From: Hyphomicrobiales bacterium
GTDB taxonomy: Bacteria > Pseudomonadota > Alphaproteobacteria > Rhizobiales > Rhizobiaceae
DNA: 64,000 nucleotides
Assembly (NCBI GenBank): GCA_900472485.1
Contig: UCII01000001.1
Span: 121,986-185,985, forward strand
Direction: 5' to 3'
The translations under genes and the position numbers were made by a program. The notes below the pieces were generated by a model that saw only the letters and a program-made list of their open reading frames with translations, was not told the DNA's origin and ran no database searches. Below, one piece after another: positions 51,732-60,697 of the stretch (the first letter of the stretch is position 1; each line of letters begins with the position of its first letter).

Positions 51732-52433
51732 ATGGATAGTGAAGCAAGCCTCCGAAACGAGCGCAAGCGCGGCTCCGGCGTGAAAGTGGTCTATGATATC
51801 TTGCGGGACGAGATTCTGGATCTGGAGCTGCCGCCGGGCAGTCCCATTGATGAGGTGCAGCTTTCCGAACGCTTCGGCATGTCGCGCACGCCGATCCGCG
51901 AAGCGCTCGTGCGGTTGGCAGGCGAGGGGCTGATCGATACGCTGCCGAACCGCTCGACCATGGTCTCGCAAATCGACTTTCTCAATATGCACAGCTATTT
52001 CGATGCGCTGGTGCTGATGTATCGGGTGACAACGCAGCTTGCCGCTAAATATCATCGTCCGGAAGATCTCGAAGGTGTGCGCACGCTTCAGGCTGAATTC
52101 GCCGATGCCGTCGAAGCGCAGGATGCGCTCGCCATGATTTCCACCAACGCCGCGCTGCATCTTGCGATCGCCGAGGCCGGCCGCAACCCCTATTTCACCA
52201 GCCTCTTCTCGCGATTGCTGAATGAGGGCCGGCGCCTCCTGCGTCTCTATTACCAATCCTACAACGATCGTCTGCCGCGCCGCTTCGTCGAGGAGCACGA
52301 TGAAATCATTGCCGCGATCGAGGCGCGGAATACGGAGCTTGCCGAGCGTCTGGCGCGGGAACATGCCGAACAGATCGTCAGCCAGATCCAGAAACTGCTG
52401 ATGCGCGAAGAGCGTCTGGACGTCAGTCTTTAA
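51732..52433 (+). CDS. GntR-family (FCD) regulator of the hydroxyproline-type island
   Basis: 233 residues. The HTH has DEVQLSERFGMSRTPIREALVRLAGEGL and the C-terminal FCD domain has NAALHLAIAEAGRNPYFTSL and VEEHDEIIAAIEARN. Such regulators often control amino-acid and sugar-acid catabolism. It is upstream of the DapA-family gene in the same direction, after a gap of 118 bp holding a TTGTCGACAA palindrome. Catabolic genes follow on both strands, so it is the probable local regulator. Confidence 0.87.
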   Translation: MDSEASLRNERKRGSGVKVVYDILRDEILDLELPPGSPIDEVQLSERFGMSRTPIREALVRLAGEGLIDTLPNRSTMVSQIDFLNMHSYFDALVLMYRVTTQLAAKYHRPEDLEGVRTLQAEFADAVEAQDALAMISTNAALHLAIAEAGRNPYFTSLFSRLLNEGRRLLRLYYQSYNDRLPRRFVEEHDEIIAAIEARNTELAERLAREHAEQIVSQIQKLLMREERLDVSL

Positions 52434-52445
52434 GCTGCATATTTC

Positions 52446-52455
52446 TTGTCGACAA
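52446..52455. promoter_or_regulatory. Candidate GntR operator before the DapA-family gene
   Basis: TTGTCGACAA is a perfect palindrome, followed by AAATACAAAG (52459-52468). ATACAAA is also repeated twice at 54693 and 54704, in front of the divergent Ldh and dehydrogenase genes. Shared ATACAAA half-sites may be contacts for the island's GntR protein. Confidence 0.4.
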
Positions 52456-52551
52456 ATTAAATACAAAGATATATGAATGCTGCATGGACGGTGAGGCGTG
52501 GCGGCGGGTGCGGCTTGCTGCCGATCCACCCGAGCCCAAGAGGATAGACAG

Positions 52552-53514
52552 ATGACTGTAAGCATTTTCTCCGGTGTAATTCCTGCCTTGATGACCCCGT
52601 GCAAGGCCGATCGCACCCCCGATTTCGATGCGCTGGTGCATAAGGGCAAGCAGCTCATTGCCGAGGGCATGTCGGCTGTCGTCTATTGCGGCTCCATGGG
52701 CGATTGGCCGCTGCTGACCGATGCGCAGCGCATGGAAGGGGTGGAGCGGCTGGCCAAGGCAGGCGTGCCTGTCGTCGTCGGCACCGGCGCCGTCAATACC
52801 GCTTCAGCCGTTGCCCATGCTGCGCATGCCCAGAGAGTGGGCGCCAAGGGCCTGATGGTGATCCCCCGCGTGCTGTCGCGTGGCTCGGTGATTTCAGCGC
52901 AGAAGGCGCATTTCAAGGCGATCCTGTCGGCTGCACCCGATCTTCCCGCCGTGATTTATAACAGCCCTTATTATGGCTTTGCCACGCGTGCCGATCTGTT
53001 CTTTGCGCTGCGTGCCGAGCATCCGAACCTCGTCGGCTTCAAGGAATTCGGCGGCCCGGCCGATATGCGCTATGCCGCCGAGAACATCACCAGCCGCGAC
53101 GATGAGGTATCGCTGATGATCGGCGTCGATACGGCGGTTTTCCACGGCTTCGTCAATTGCGGCGCAACCGGCGCAATCACCGGCATCGGCAACGTCCTGC
53201 CCAAGGAAGTCATCCATCTTTGCAACCTCGCACAGGCTGCAGCCAAGGGCGACGTCGATGCGCGTCAGCGCGCGCTTGAACTCGAGCAGGCGCTCGCCGT
53301 CCTGTCATCCTTCGATGAAGGTCCGGACCTGGTTCTCTTCTTCAAGCACATGATGGTGCTGAAGGGAGACAAGGAATATGAGCTGCATTTCAACGAAAGC
53401 GACGCCTTGAACGAGAGCCAGCGCGGCTATGTCGAGGCGCAGTTCAAGCTGTTCAATAGCTGGTATGCCGAGTGGAGCAAGCTTTCGGGCGCGGTGGAAA
53501 AGTACAAGGCCTAA
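52552..53514 (+). CDS. DapA-family lyase (possible hydroxyproline-pathway deaminase)
   Basis: 320 residues, dihydrodipicolinate synthase/N-acetylneuraminate lyase family. The Schiff-base Lys lies in VGFKEFGGPAD (about residue 165), the Tyr in VIYNSPYYGF, and the substrate-loop motif, usually GTTGE, is YCGSMGDWP. In hydroxyproline loci a DapA-like enzyme removes ammonia and water from pyrroline-4-hydroxy-2-carboxylate to give 2-oxoglutarate semialdehyde, which fits the surrounding genes. This is inferred from context. ATG 52552 follows AAGAGGAT. The gene is followed by a good terminator. Confidence 0.85.
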   Translation: MTVSIFSGVIPALMTPCKADRTPDFDALVHKGKQLIAEGMSAVVYCGSMGDWPLLTDAQRMEGVERLAKAGVPVVVGTGAVNTASAVAHAAHAQRVGAKGLMVIPRVLSRGSVISAQKAHFKAILSAAPDLPAVIYNSPYYGFATRADLFFALRAEHPNLVGFKEFGGPADMRYAAENITSRDDEVSLMIGVDTAVFHGFVNCGATGAITGIGNVLPKEVIHLCNLAQAAAKGDVDARQRALELEQALAVLSSFDEGPDLVLFFKHMMVLKGDKEYELHFNESDALNESQRGYVEAQFKLFNSWYAEWSKLSGAVEKYKA

Positions 53515-53544
53515 GCTCCTGCGATAGCTTAGGCGCAAGATGCG

Positions 53545-53569
53545 AGAGGCCCCGACGGGGCCTCTTTTT
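53545..53569 (+). terminator. Rho-independent terminator after the DapA-family gene
   Basis: AGAGGCCCC (53545-53553) pairs with GGGGCCTCT (53557-53565) around the triloop GAC and is followed by a T-run (53565-53569). This is the clearest terminator in the window. It separates the lyase from the convergent Ldh-family gene. Confidence 0.9.
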
Positions 53570-53602
53570 ATTGTCTTACGTCGGCCTTCACTTACGTTTC
53601 TT

Positions 53603-54655
53603 TCAGACCACGGCGTCGAGGCCGAGTTCCTCTAGGCGATCGAGTTGGCGGATTTCCTCTGCGGTCAGCGGGATACCGTCCTTTTCTGCACGAGCCCGGG
53701 CAGCGAAGCGACGTTGGGAGGGTAGGCGCGCGCCTTGGCCGACAATCGCTTCGAACAGCACTTCGGCACGAGCGAGCGGATTTCCAGGTCGACCAGCAGC
53801 GAAGGCTTCCGGCGAGAAGGCGACGATGAGTTCACCGTGCCGCGGCGCAAACGCCGTCGAACCGAGATAGTCGAGCGCCTCGCGGCTGGTGAAGTCGCCG
53901 ATCATGATGCCGGCCAGAAGCTCGATCATCGTGCCGATGGCCGAGCCCTTGTGTCCGCCGAACGGCAGCATTGCGCCTGCCAGAGCAGCTTCCGGATCCG
54001 TGGTCGGTTGGCCCTCGGCATCGATCGCCCAGCCCTCCGGCAAAAGCTTGCCGGCACGACGATGCAGCTCGATCTCGCCGCGAGCGGCAACCGAAGTCGC
54101 GAAGTCGAAGACGTAAGGCGGATTGTCGATGCGTGGCCAGCCGAAGGCGAAGGGGTTGGTTCCGAGGAGCGGCGCTGTACCTCCGGCGGGCGCGACGGTG
54201 GAATAGCTCGGGCACATGGCGAAGGCGGCAAGGCCTCGATCCGTCAGGGCTTCTACCTCCGGCCAGAGCGCTGCGAAATGCGTGCAGTCGTTGATAGCGA
54301 GTGCGGCAATGCCGAAGCGGCGAGCCCGTTCGGCAAGCACAGGCATGCCGAGCTCGAAGGCTGCATTGGAAAAACCGCTCTTGGCATCGACGTGAACGAC
54401 GGCGGAGCTATCATTTTGTTCGAGAACCGGCACAGCATCCGGCCGTACCTTGCCGGCTTTCACCGCGCGCAACACGCCTTCGATGCGGTAGATGCCGTGC
54501 GACTTGCAGGCGTCACGTTCGCCGGCGATGATCACCCGCGCGATTGCACCGGCCTGCTGCGCACTGATGCCGGCTTTTGAAAGGATCGCTTCGACGCGGC
54601 CTCGCAGCGCATCCGGTGTCAGGGTGATCACGTCAGTCAATTTCGGTTCTCCCAT
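53603..54655 (-). CDS. Ldh-family NAD(P)H imine/keto-acid reductase (possible DpkA)
   Basis: 350 residues, malate/L-sulfolactate dehydrogenase (Ldh2) fold. Visible blocks are SHGIYRIEGVLRAVKAGKV, DCTHFAALWPEVEALTDRGL, LGTNPFAFGWPR and FGGHKGSAIGTMIELLAGIM. Members include delta-1-piperideine-2-carboxylate/delta-1-pyrroline-2-carboxylate reductase, which reduces cyclic imino acids to L-proline or L-pipecolate. With aconitase X nearby this fits the second step of cis-3-hydroxyproline use. Other members reduce 2-oxoacids. ATG 54655 is taken; an upstream in-frame extension is AT-rich and not coding-like. Confidence 0.85.
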   Translation of the reverse strand: MGEPKLTDVITLTPDALRGRVEAILSKAGISAQQAGAIARVIIAGERDACKSHGIYRIEGVLRAVKAGKVRPDAVPVLEQNDSSAVVHVDAKSGFSNAAFELGMPVLAERARRFGIAALAINDCTHFAALWPEVEALTDRGLAAFAMCPSYSTVAPAGGTAPLLGTNPFAFGWPRIDNPPYVFDFATSVAARGEIELHRRAGKLLPEGWAIDAEGQPTTDPEAALAGAMLPFGGHKGSAIGTMIELLAGIMIGDFTSREALDYLGSTAFAPRHGELIVAFSPEAFAAGRPGNPLARAEVLFEAIVGQGARLPSQRRFAARARAEKDGIPLTAEEIRQLDRLEELGLDAVV

Positions 54656-54761
54656 ATTATGCTCGCTTGCATCATAGACTTGAAAATTATAAATACAAAA
54701 AGAATACAAAAAATCGACATGCTATGCCGTCGCGCATTTCGGCTTCAGCTGAGGAAAGCCA
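54656..54761. promoter_or_regulatory. Short AT-rich region with ATACAAA direct repeats
   Basis: The divergent control region between the Ldh-family gene and the ABC remnant. It carries ATACAAAAAGA twice with an exact 11-bp period (54693 and 54704), next to ATCGAC. The same ATACAAA lies in front of the DapA-family gene, so a common regulator is likely. Confidence 0.4.
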
Positions 54762-55100
54762 GTGAATTACCGCCACCCGCAATATCAGGTCGCTGCAGCT
54801 GAAGAAATGACGGTAACACGGACCCACACCGGCCTTGCCCAGACGTTCCCGATCCCTCCGACAAGAACGCTTGCTATGTCGCCGGAACATATGTTGTTTG
54901 ATGACGTAATATCTGCGCTTGATCCCGCACCGGGAGGAGGGGTGACCATGATCTGCCTGACGCTTGGACCAGCGCTTGCCCGCGATGTCTCCGATCGCAT
55001 TGCCTATTTCCATCAGGACGTCATGACTGAGATCGGCAAGTCCGAAAAGATTTTCGGCGCACCGCGGTATCAGCCGAAATCTCTCTCGAGCGTATGTTGA
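54762..55100 (+). pseudogene. Broken polar-amino-acid ABC ATPase
   Basis: The frame from 54762 contains TRTLAMSPEHMLFDDVISAL, a Walker B block of GlnQ/HisP ATPases (normally LAMxPxxMLFDEPTSALDP). After a lesion at DPAPGGG it continues as VTMICLTLGPALARDVSDRI, close to the H-loop region (MTMIVVTHEMxFARDVSDR, with the His replaced). Walker A, the Q-loop and the signature motif are missing, the catalytic EPT is DVI and the switch His is lost. It is a remnant of about 110 residues out of roughly 240. The stop overlaps the start of the next gene. Confidence 0.75.
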
Positions 55101-56341
55101 TGGCAAGACCGGACGTTATCGTTATTGGGGCCGGTGTCGTTGGCCTTTCCACCGCGATCGCGGCGCAGGCGCGCGGCTTGAGCGTCATCGTCGTCGACCG
55201 CGAGGGACCGGCCGCTGGCGCTTCGGCGGGTAACGCCGGTGCCTTTGCCTTCACGGATATCCTGCCGCTCGCGTCCCCTGGTATTTTGAAGAAGGCTCCG
55301 AAATGGCTTCTCGATCCGCTTGGGCCGCTCTCGGTGCCGCCCGCCTATGCGCTCAAGATCGCGCCCTGGATGTTCCGCTTCTGGCGCGCTTGCCAGCCGT
55401 CGCGCGTTGCCCAAGCGACGGCGGCGCAGACAAGCCTGATGGATCTTTCCAAGGCGGAACTGGAACCCTTCCTTGCCGCGACCGACACGCTCTCGATGCT
55501 GCACAAGGAGGGCAATCTCCAGGTATATGAGAGCGAGGCGGAATTCCAAGCCTCTCTGCCCGGTTGGGAGGCTCGCCGCAATCACGGCATCGAATTCCAG
55601 CATCTGAAAGCCGACGAGATGGCGGCGATCCAGCCCGGGCTGGCGTCGCGTTTCATCCTCGGTACCTTCACGCCCGGCTGGTATTCCATCGCCGATCCCA
55701 AGCTCTACACGCTGGCGCTGGCCGCGCATTTTCGCAGCCGCGGCGGTGTCATCGAGACATCGGAGATCTCGTCGCTTCGAGCGCTTCCGGTTGGAGTCGA
55801 GGTGGTGGCTGCGGATGGAAAGCTGCGCCAGACCGGCAAGGTCGTCCTGGCCGCCGGCGCTTTCTCGCATCGGATTGCTAAAACGCTCGGCGAGCACATA
55901 CCGCTCGAAACCGAACGCGGCTACAACACGACGCTCCCGGCCGATGCCTTCGACCTGCGCACGCAGATCACCTTCGGCGGTCATGGCTTCGTCGTCAGCA
56001 AGCTTTCGACCGGCATTCGTGTCGGCGGTGCGGTGGAGCTGGGCGGATTGGCCTTGCCGCCGAATTTTCGCCGTTCCGAAGCCATGCTGCAGAAGGCGCG
56101 CACTTTCCTGAGCGGTCTCAAGCCGGAAGGTGGCGTGCAGTGGATGGGCTTCCGGCCATCGCTGCCCGACAGCCTGCCTGCGATCGGCAGCGCCAAGGTG
56201 ACGCCGGACGTGATCTATGCCTTCGGTCATGGCCATCTCGGTTTGACCCAATCGGCCGGCACGGCGCGTATTGTCGCCGACCTTTTGACACGGCAGGCGC
56301 CGGCGATCGATCTGACGCCATTCTCGCCGCAACGCTTCTAA
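55094..56341 (+). CDS. FAD-dependent D-amino-acid dehydrogenase (DadA-like, possible D-hydroxyproline dehydrogenase)
   Basis: 415 residues, DAO-fold flavoprotein. The N-terminal FAD motif is VIVIGAGVVGLSTAIAAQARGLSVIV, followed by AGASAGNAGAFAFTDILPLA. The C-terminal MGFRPSLPDSLPAIGSAK and AFGHGHLGLTQSAGTARIV are standard DadA-type ends. In hydroxyproline catabolism a similar enzyme oxidises cis-4-hydroxy-D-proline. It could equally oxidise D-proline or another D-amino acid. The start may be ATG 55094 or 55100. It overlaps the broken ATPase by 7 bp and precedes aconitase X. Confidence 0.87.
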   Translation: MLMARPDVIVIGAGVVGLSTAIAAQARGLSVIVVDREGPAAGASAGNAGAFAFTDILPLASPGILKKAPKWLLDPLGPLSVPPAYALKIAPWMFRFWRACQPSRVAQATAAQTSLMDLSKAELEPFLAATDTLSMLHKEGNLQVYESEAEFQASLPGWEARRNHGIEFQHLKADEMAAIQPGLASRFILGTFTPGWYSIADPKLYTLALAAHFRSRGGVIETSEISSLRALPVGVEVVAADGKLRQTGKVVLAAGAFSHRIAKTLGEHIPLETERGYNTTLPADAFDLRTQITFGGHGFVVSKLSTGIRVGGAVELGGLALPPNFRRSEAMLQKARTFLSGLKPEGGVQWMGFRPSLPDSLPAIGSAKVTPDVIYAFGHGHLGLTQSAGTARIVADLLTRQAPAIDLTPFSPQRF

Positions 56342-56355
56342 TGCAAACAAGCATG

Positions 56356-56377
56356 CCGATGTGGATTTCCACATCGG
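56356..56377 (+). other. Intercistronic hairpin before aconitase X
   Basis: CCGATGTGG (56356-56364) and CCACATCGG (56369-56377) form a perfect 9-bp stem with loop ATTT. No T-run follows. It lies between the dehydrogenase stop and the aconitase X start, a likely mRNA-processing or stabilising element. Confidence 0.5.
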
Positions 56378-56413
56378 TGCTTACGATCCTCTCGCATATG
56401 GATCTACGGTGAT

Positions 56414-58102
56414 ATGAACGACACGGCATCGGCTCGCAGTATCATGGGTGGCACCGCAGTGGGTCGCGTCGTCGCCACGCAGGAGGCCCTCAGCTTCTGG
56501 GGCGGAGTCGATCCTGCCACCGGCAAGGTCATTGATATCCATAATCCTCTGCATGGCGAATGTCTCACCGGCGCAATCCTGATGATGCCTTCGAGCCGTG
56601 GCTCCTGCAGCGGCTCCGGCGTGCTGCTCGATCTCGCGCTGACAGGCCGCGCGCCCGCTGCCTTGATCTTTTGCGAGACCGAGGATGTGTTGACGCTCGG
56701 CGCGCTTGTCGCCGCCGAGATGTTCGGCCGGCAGCTGCCTGTCGTGCGCCTTCCGCCGGATATCTTTGCCCGTCTGGCGCAGGCAAAGACGGTCAGGATC
56801 GAAACCGCTGCCGTCGTCGCGGATGGCGAGACCATTCCCCTTTTGCCACCTGCCACCTCCGGGCTTTCCCTGACGGAAGCCGACAGGTCCATGCTGGAGG
56901 GAGGCGAAGGCGTTGCGGTCGCTCAGGCCATGCGCATCCTTACCGGGATGGCGGCTCAGCAGGGTGCCACTTCCCTTATCGACGTGACGCAAGCGCATAT
57001 CGATGGATGTATCTATGCAAGCCCGGCCAACCTGACCTTTGCCGAAAAAATGGCGGAGCTTGGCGGACGCGTGCGAGTACCCACGACCATGAACGCCATT
57101 TCGGTCGATCGCGCCAATTGGAGATCGCAGGGCGTGCCGGAGGATTTTGGTGATCCCGCCGCACGACTTGCCGACGCCTATGTGCGCATGGGCTGCCGCC
57201 CGACGTTCACCTGCTCTCCCTATCTGCTCGATAGCGCACCGGGCGCCGGCGAGGCCGTCGGCTGGGCGGAATCCAACGCCGTCATCTTCGCCAATAGCGT
57301 GCTTGGTGCGCGCACGGCCAAGCATCCCGATTTCCTCGATCTCTGCATCGCCTTGACAGGCCGTGCGCCGCTTTCGGGCGTATATCTGGATGAAAATCGC
57401 AAGGCGACGCGTATCCTCGACGTTGAACTTCCCGAAGGTCGCGACGATGCTTTCTGGCCGCTCATCGGCTATCTCGCCGGAAAGGCGTCTCCCGATCGCA
57501 TTCCGTTGCTGCGCGGTCTGGCCGCCGGGCACCCGTCGCGCGACGACCTGAAGGCGCTCTGCGCTGCCTTTGGCACAACGTCTGCTGCTCCCATGCTGCA
57601 TGTCGATGGCGTGACGCCGGAGGCTGCCGATGCTCTCAATCCGAATGCTGACTGCCTCACCATCACACGCGACAACATGGCTGCCGCCTGGAGGATGTTA
57701 AACGAGGGGCCGGAAGCCGTCGAGCTTGTCGCCATCGGCAGCCCGCACGCCTCGCTTGCCGAATGCCATGCGCTCGCCGATGCCTTTGCCGGCCGGTGCC
57801 GCTTGCCTGAGGTAATGGTCATCGTCACGGCAGGACGCGATGTCATCGCGGCGGCCGAGGCGGACGGGACGCTCGCGCGGTTGCGCGGCAGCGGCATACA
57901 GGTTTTACCTGATCTTTGCTGGTGCTCGATCTCGGAGCCGGTCTTCCCGCCCGGCACGCGTGCGGTCATGACCAACTCGGGCAAGTATGCGCATTATGGC
58001 CCGGGCCTCAGCGGACGCGCCATTCGCTTTGGCAGCCTTGCCGATTGCGTCGAGGCGGCTGTCGCTGGGCGCGTTGCGGCGGGGCTGCCGAGCTGGCTTT
58101 GA
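56414..58102 (+). CDS. Fused aconitase X (possible cis-3-hydroxy-L-proline dehydratase)
   Basis: 562 residues: an N-terminal DUF126 (small subunit) domain of about 1-140, with the conserved [20 protein letters not shown], joined to a C-terminal DUF521 (large subunit) domain starting near 150 ([20 protein letters not shown], then [20 protein letters not shown] and [12 protein letters not shown]). AcnX enzymes hold an iron-sulfur cluster. Bacterial type I members dehydrate cis-3-hydroxy-L-proline to pyrroline-2-carboxylate, while archaeal type II members act on mevalonate 5-phosphate. Its neighbours, an Ldh-family reductase, a DapA-family lyase and a D-amino-acid dehydrogenase, favour the proline function. 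The two-domain fusion removes the need for separate subunits. Confidence 0.85.
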   Translation: MNDTASARSIMGGTAVGRVVATQEALSFWGGVDPATGKVIDIHNPLHGECLTGAILMMPSSRGSCSGSGVLLDLALTGRAPAALIFCETEDVLTLGALVAAEMFGRQLPVVRLPPDIFARLAQAKTVRIETAAVVADGETIPLLPPATSGLSLTEADRSMLEGGEGVAVAQAMRILTGMAAQQGATSLIDVTQAHIDGCIYASPANLTFAEKMAELGGRVRVPTTMNAISVDRANWRSQGVPEDFGDPAARLADAYVRMGCRPTFTCSPYLLDSAPGAGEAVGWAESNAVIFANSVLGARTAKHPDFLDLCIALTGRAPLSGVYLDENRKATRILDVELPEGRDDAFWPLIGYLAGKASPDRIPLLRGLAAGHPSRDDLKALCAAFGTTSAAPMLHVDGVTPEAADALNPNADCLTITRDNMAAAWRMLNEGPEAVELVAIGSPHASLAECHALADAFAGRCRLPEVMVIVTAGRDVIAAAEADGTLARLRGSGIQVLPDLCWCSISEPVFPPGTRAVMTNSGKYAHYGPGLSGRAIRFGSLADCVEAAVAGRVAAGLPSWL

Positions 58103-58157
58103 GAGGGTCGGCGATGCACTGATTTCACGCATCGACGTGACATTTTCGTCCGCGAGC

Positions 58158-58919
58158 CTAGACGACCGTTTCGCCGCCGTCGACAACGAGGATCTGCCCC
58201 GTCATGTAGGAAGATCGATCGGAAACAAGGAAGAGGATCGGTTCGGCGATTTCCGAAACATCGGCCCAGCGTCCGAGCGGCACTTTTTCGGCAATGTAAT
58301 CTTCAATGGCGCTGCGCCCACCCATCTGCATGATGAACGGCGCGTTGAACGGCGTGTCGACCCAGCCGGGGCAGAGCGCGTTGACGCGGATACCGAAGCG
58401 GGCATAGTCGCCGGCCATCTGCCGGGTCATGGCGATGACAGCATGCTTGGAGGTGGTGTAGGCGATCATTTCGCGGTCGTAGAGCACACCGGAAGATGAC
58501 GAGGTGTTGAGAATGACGCCCTTGCCGGCCTTCTTCATGATCGGCATGACGAAGCGCGAAGCCATGAAATGCGCGCGGACATTCAGTTTCCAGGACGCAT
58601 CGAAACCGGAAACCGCGACCTCTTCCAGATTGCCTGCAACCTGAGCGCCTGCGTGATTGTGCAGGATGTCGATGCGGCCATGCCGCGCGGCGATCTTTGC
58701 GACACCGGCCTCAAGCGCTTGGTCGTCCATGACATCGACGACAAGGCTTTCGGCGTTGCCACCGGCCTCGGCAATCTGGCCCACAGTTTCCTCGGCATTT
58801 GCCAAGTCGATATCGGCGACGATCACATGCGCGCCCTCCCGCGCCATGATCAGCGCTCCGGCACGGCCGATGCCGGAGCCGGCTCCGGTGACGATTGCGA
58901 CCCGATCCTTGAGTATCAT
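58158..58919 (-). CDS. SDR oxidoreductase in the PotABCD-like operon
   Basis: 253 residues, classical SDR. TGAGSGIG near residue 12, an acidic residue after the second strand (VADIDLANAE) that favours NAD, then HNHAGAQ in place of NNAG, a Ser in NTSSSSGVLY and YTTSKHAVIAM as the Tyr-Lys pair. The C-terminus is DRSSYMTGQILVVDGGETVV. CAGGGAA precedes ATG 58919, which lies 14 bp after the permease stop, so it is the last gene of the transporter operon. It probably acts on the imported compound or its product. Confidence 0.85.
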   Translation of the reverse strand: MILKDRVAIVTGAGSGIGRAGALIMAREGAHVIVADIDLANAEETVGQIAEAGGNAESLVVDVMDDQALEAGVAKIAARHGRIDILHNHAGAQVAGNLEEVAVSGFDASWKLNVRAHFMASRFVMPIMKKAGKGVILNTSSSSGVLYDREMIAYTTSKHAVIAMTRQMAGDYARFGIRVNALCPGWVDTPFNAPFIMQMGGRSAIEDYIAEKVPLGRWADVSEIAEPILFLVSDRSSYMTGQILVVDGGETVV

Positions 58920-58932
58920 GTGTTTTCCCTGG

Positions 58933-59745
58933 TCAGTTTGTCGTTGTCTTTTCACGCATCAGGAAACGCGCGATGAGAATGAGGCAGAGTGACGCGATCA
59001 GCACCATGGTCGCGATCGCGTTGATCTCCGGCGTGACGCCCCGGCGGATCGAGGCGAAGACATAGATCGGCAACGTCGTGTTCGATCCCGCGACGAAAAA
59101 AGCGATGATGAAATCGTCGAAGGAGAAGGTGAAAGCGAGCAGGAAGCCGGCGAGGATCGACGGCATGATCTGCGGCAACACGATCTGCCGGAACGTGGTC
59201 AGCGGCGTGGCATAAAGATCGCTGGATGCCTCGACGATATCACGGCCAAGGCTCGCGATGCGCGCCTTCACGATCATCGTCACCAGCGCCATGGTGAAGA
59301 GACCGTGCGCCGCGATGATCGAGCCATAGCCGAGCGCAAATTTCGGAGGCTGATCGCCGGGCCACACCGCTGCGATCAATGGGTTGATGATACCGAAGAC
59401 CTCGACCAGTGCCACCAACGTCGCAATGCCGATGACGACACCAGGAACGACGATCGCGGCGGCAAACAGCCCGTCGAAGACGGCGCGGGCGCGAGGACCG
59501 AGCCGCTCCAGTCCGATTGCCGCCATCGTGCCGAAGATTGCGGCAAGTGCTGCGCTGGTAAAGGCGATGATGAGGCTGTTGCGCAGCGCTTCCATCAGGA
59601 AGGTGTTGGACAGCGCCCGTCCGTACCATTGCGTCGAAAAGCCGGTAAACTCGCTGGCATTGCGGCCGGCATTGAAAGAGAACAGAACGACAAGCGCGAT
59701 CGGCGTGTAGAGAAATAGATAGACGAAAGTAACAAGCGCGCGCAT
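58933..59745 (-). CDS. Spermidine/putrescine-type ABC permease (PotC-like)
   Basis: 270 residues with six membrane segments and the EAA-type loop DIVEASSDLYATPLTTFRQIVLP. The typical PotC start (YLFLYTPIALVVLFSFNAG) is present. It overlaps the previous permease by one base. It forms the channel with the PotB-like protein. PotABCD-like systems in Rhizobiales carry many substrates besides polyamines, so the true ligand is uncertain. Confidence 0.88.
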   Translation of the reverse strand: MRALVTFVYLFLYTPIALVVLFSFNAGRNASEFTGFSTQWYGRALSNTFLMEALRNSLIIAFTSAALAAIFGTMAAIGLERLGPRARAVFDGLFAAAIVVPGVVIGIATLVALVEVFGIINPLIAAVWPGDQPPKFALGYGSIIAAHGLFTMALVTMIVKARIASLGRDIVEASSDLYATPLTTFRQIVLPQIMPSILAGFLLAFTFSFDDFIIAFFVAGSNTTLPIYVFASIRRGVTPEINAIATMVLIASLCLILIARFLMREKTTTN

Positions 59746-60611
59746 CAGACGAGATCCACCTGGCGGGTGCCGGCAACGCGCCAGGCAATGCGCATCGCGA
59801 CCAAGAGCACGATGACGACGACGGCAACGAGCGTCACGGCGATCGCCGATCCGAACGGCCAGTTGCGCGATTGCAGGAAGAGGTCGACGAGTGCATTGCC
59901 GATAAAGAACACCTTGCCGCCGCCAAGCAGCTGCGGGATCAGATATTCGCCAAGCAACAGGATCGTCACCAAGGCAACGCCGGTCATGACGCCGGGCAGG
60001 GATAGCGGCAGCGTGATGCCGAAGAAGGTCGAGATGGGCCTGGCGCCGAGATCGGCAGAAGCCTCAAGGAGGCGGCGGTCGAGCTTTTCCAGGCTGACAT
60101 AGATCGGCATGATCATCAGTGGCAGATAGCCGTAGACGATACCAAGCAGCACGGCACCGGGCGTGTTGATAAGTCTGATGTTCTCTATGCCGAAGAATTC
60201 CAGCAGATGCGGTATGCCGCGTGCGCCGAGCAGGTACATCCAGGCGTATGTGCGCACGAGCAGGCTCGTCCAGAAGGGCACGACGACGAGGGAGACGAGC
60301 AGCAGGCGGCGTTGCGGGCTGGCCTTGACGGCCAGATAATAGGCGACCGGATAGGCAACGAGCAGACAGGCCACCGCGCCGATCGGCGCGAGGATCAGCG
60401 TGTTGACGAAGGCGGCCGACCGCGAGCCGAGATTGGCGAATTGCGCGAAGGTGAAAGCTGCCTGATAACCGCCTTCCGGCGCGCGCTCGCCAAAGGCAAA
60501 GACGATAATGGCGATGAAGGGCAGCACCAGGAAAACGAACAGCCAGATGCTTGCCGGCCCGACAAGGGCAGCGGTGACGAGGCGCCGTTTGGTGGCAGGG
60601 TTAAGGGGCAT
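59745..60611 (-). CDS. Spermidine/putrescine-type ABC permease (PotB-like)
   Basis: About 288 residues with six membrane segments (first LVGPASIWLFVFLVLPFIAI) and the EAA-type loop RRLLEASADLGARPISTFFGI. This is the usual PotB arrangement. The start at 60611 is preferred because the downstream region looks like a normal N-terminus, although no strong Shine-Dalgarno is present and 60668 is possible. It partners with the PotC-like permease. Confidence 0.85.
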   Translation of the reverse strand: MPLNPATKRRLVTAALVGPASIWLFVFLVLPFIAIIVFAFGERAPEGGYQAAFTFAQFANLGSRSAAFVNTLILAPIGAVACLLVAYPVAYYLAVKASPQRRLLLVSLVVVPFWTSLLVRTYAWMYLLGARGIPHLLEFFGIENIRLINTPGAVLLGIVYGYLPLMIMPIYVSLEKLDRRLLEASADLGARPISTFFGITLPLSLPGVMTGVALVTILLLGEYLIPQLLGGGKVFFIGNALVDLFLQSRNWPFGSAIAVTLVAVVVIVLLVAMRIAWRVAGTRQVDLV

Positions 60612-60697
60612 CGAGAGGTTCTTTGTCCGCCGGTGCTGGGAAGGAAGCCGACCCCTTGCCACCATCATAGCGGAAGGGATCGGGCCGAAGAAAACGA

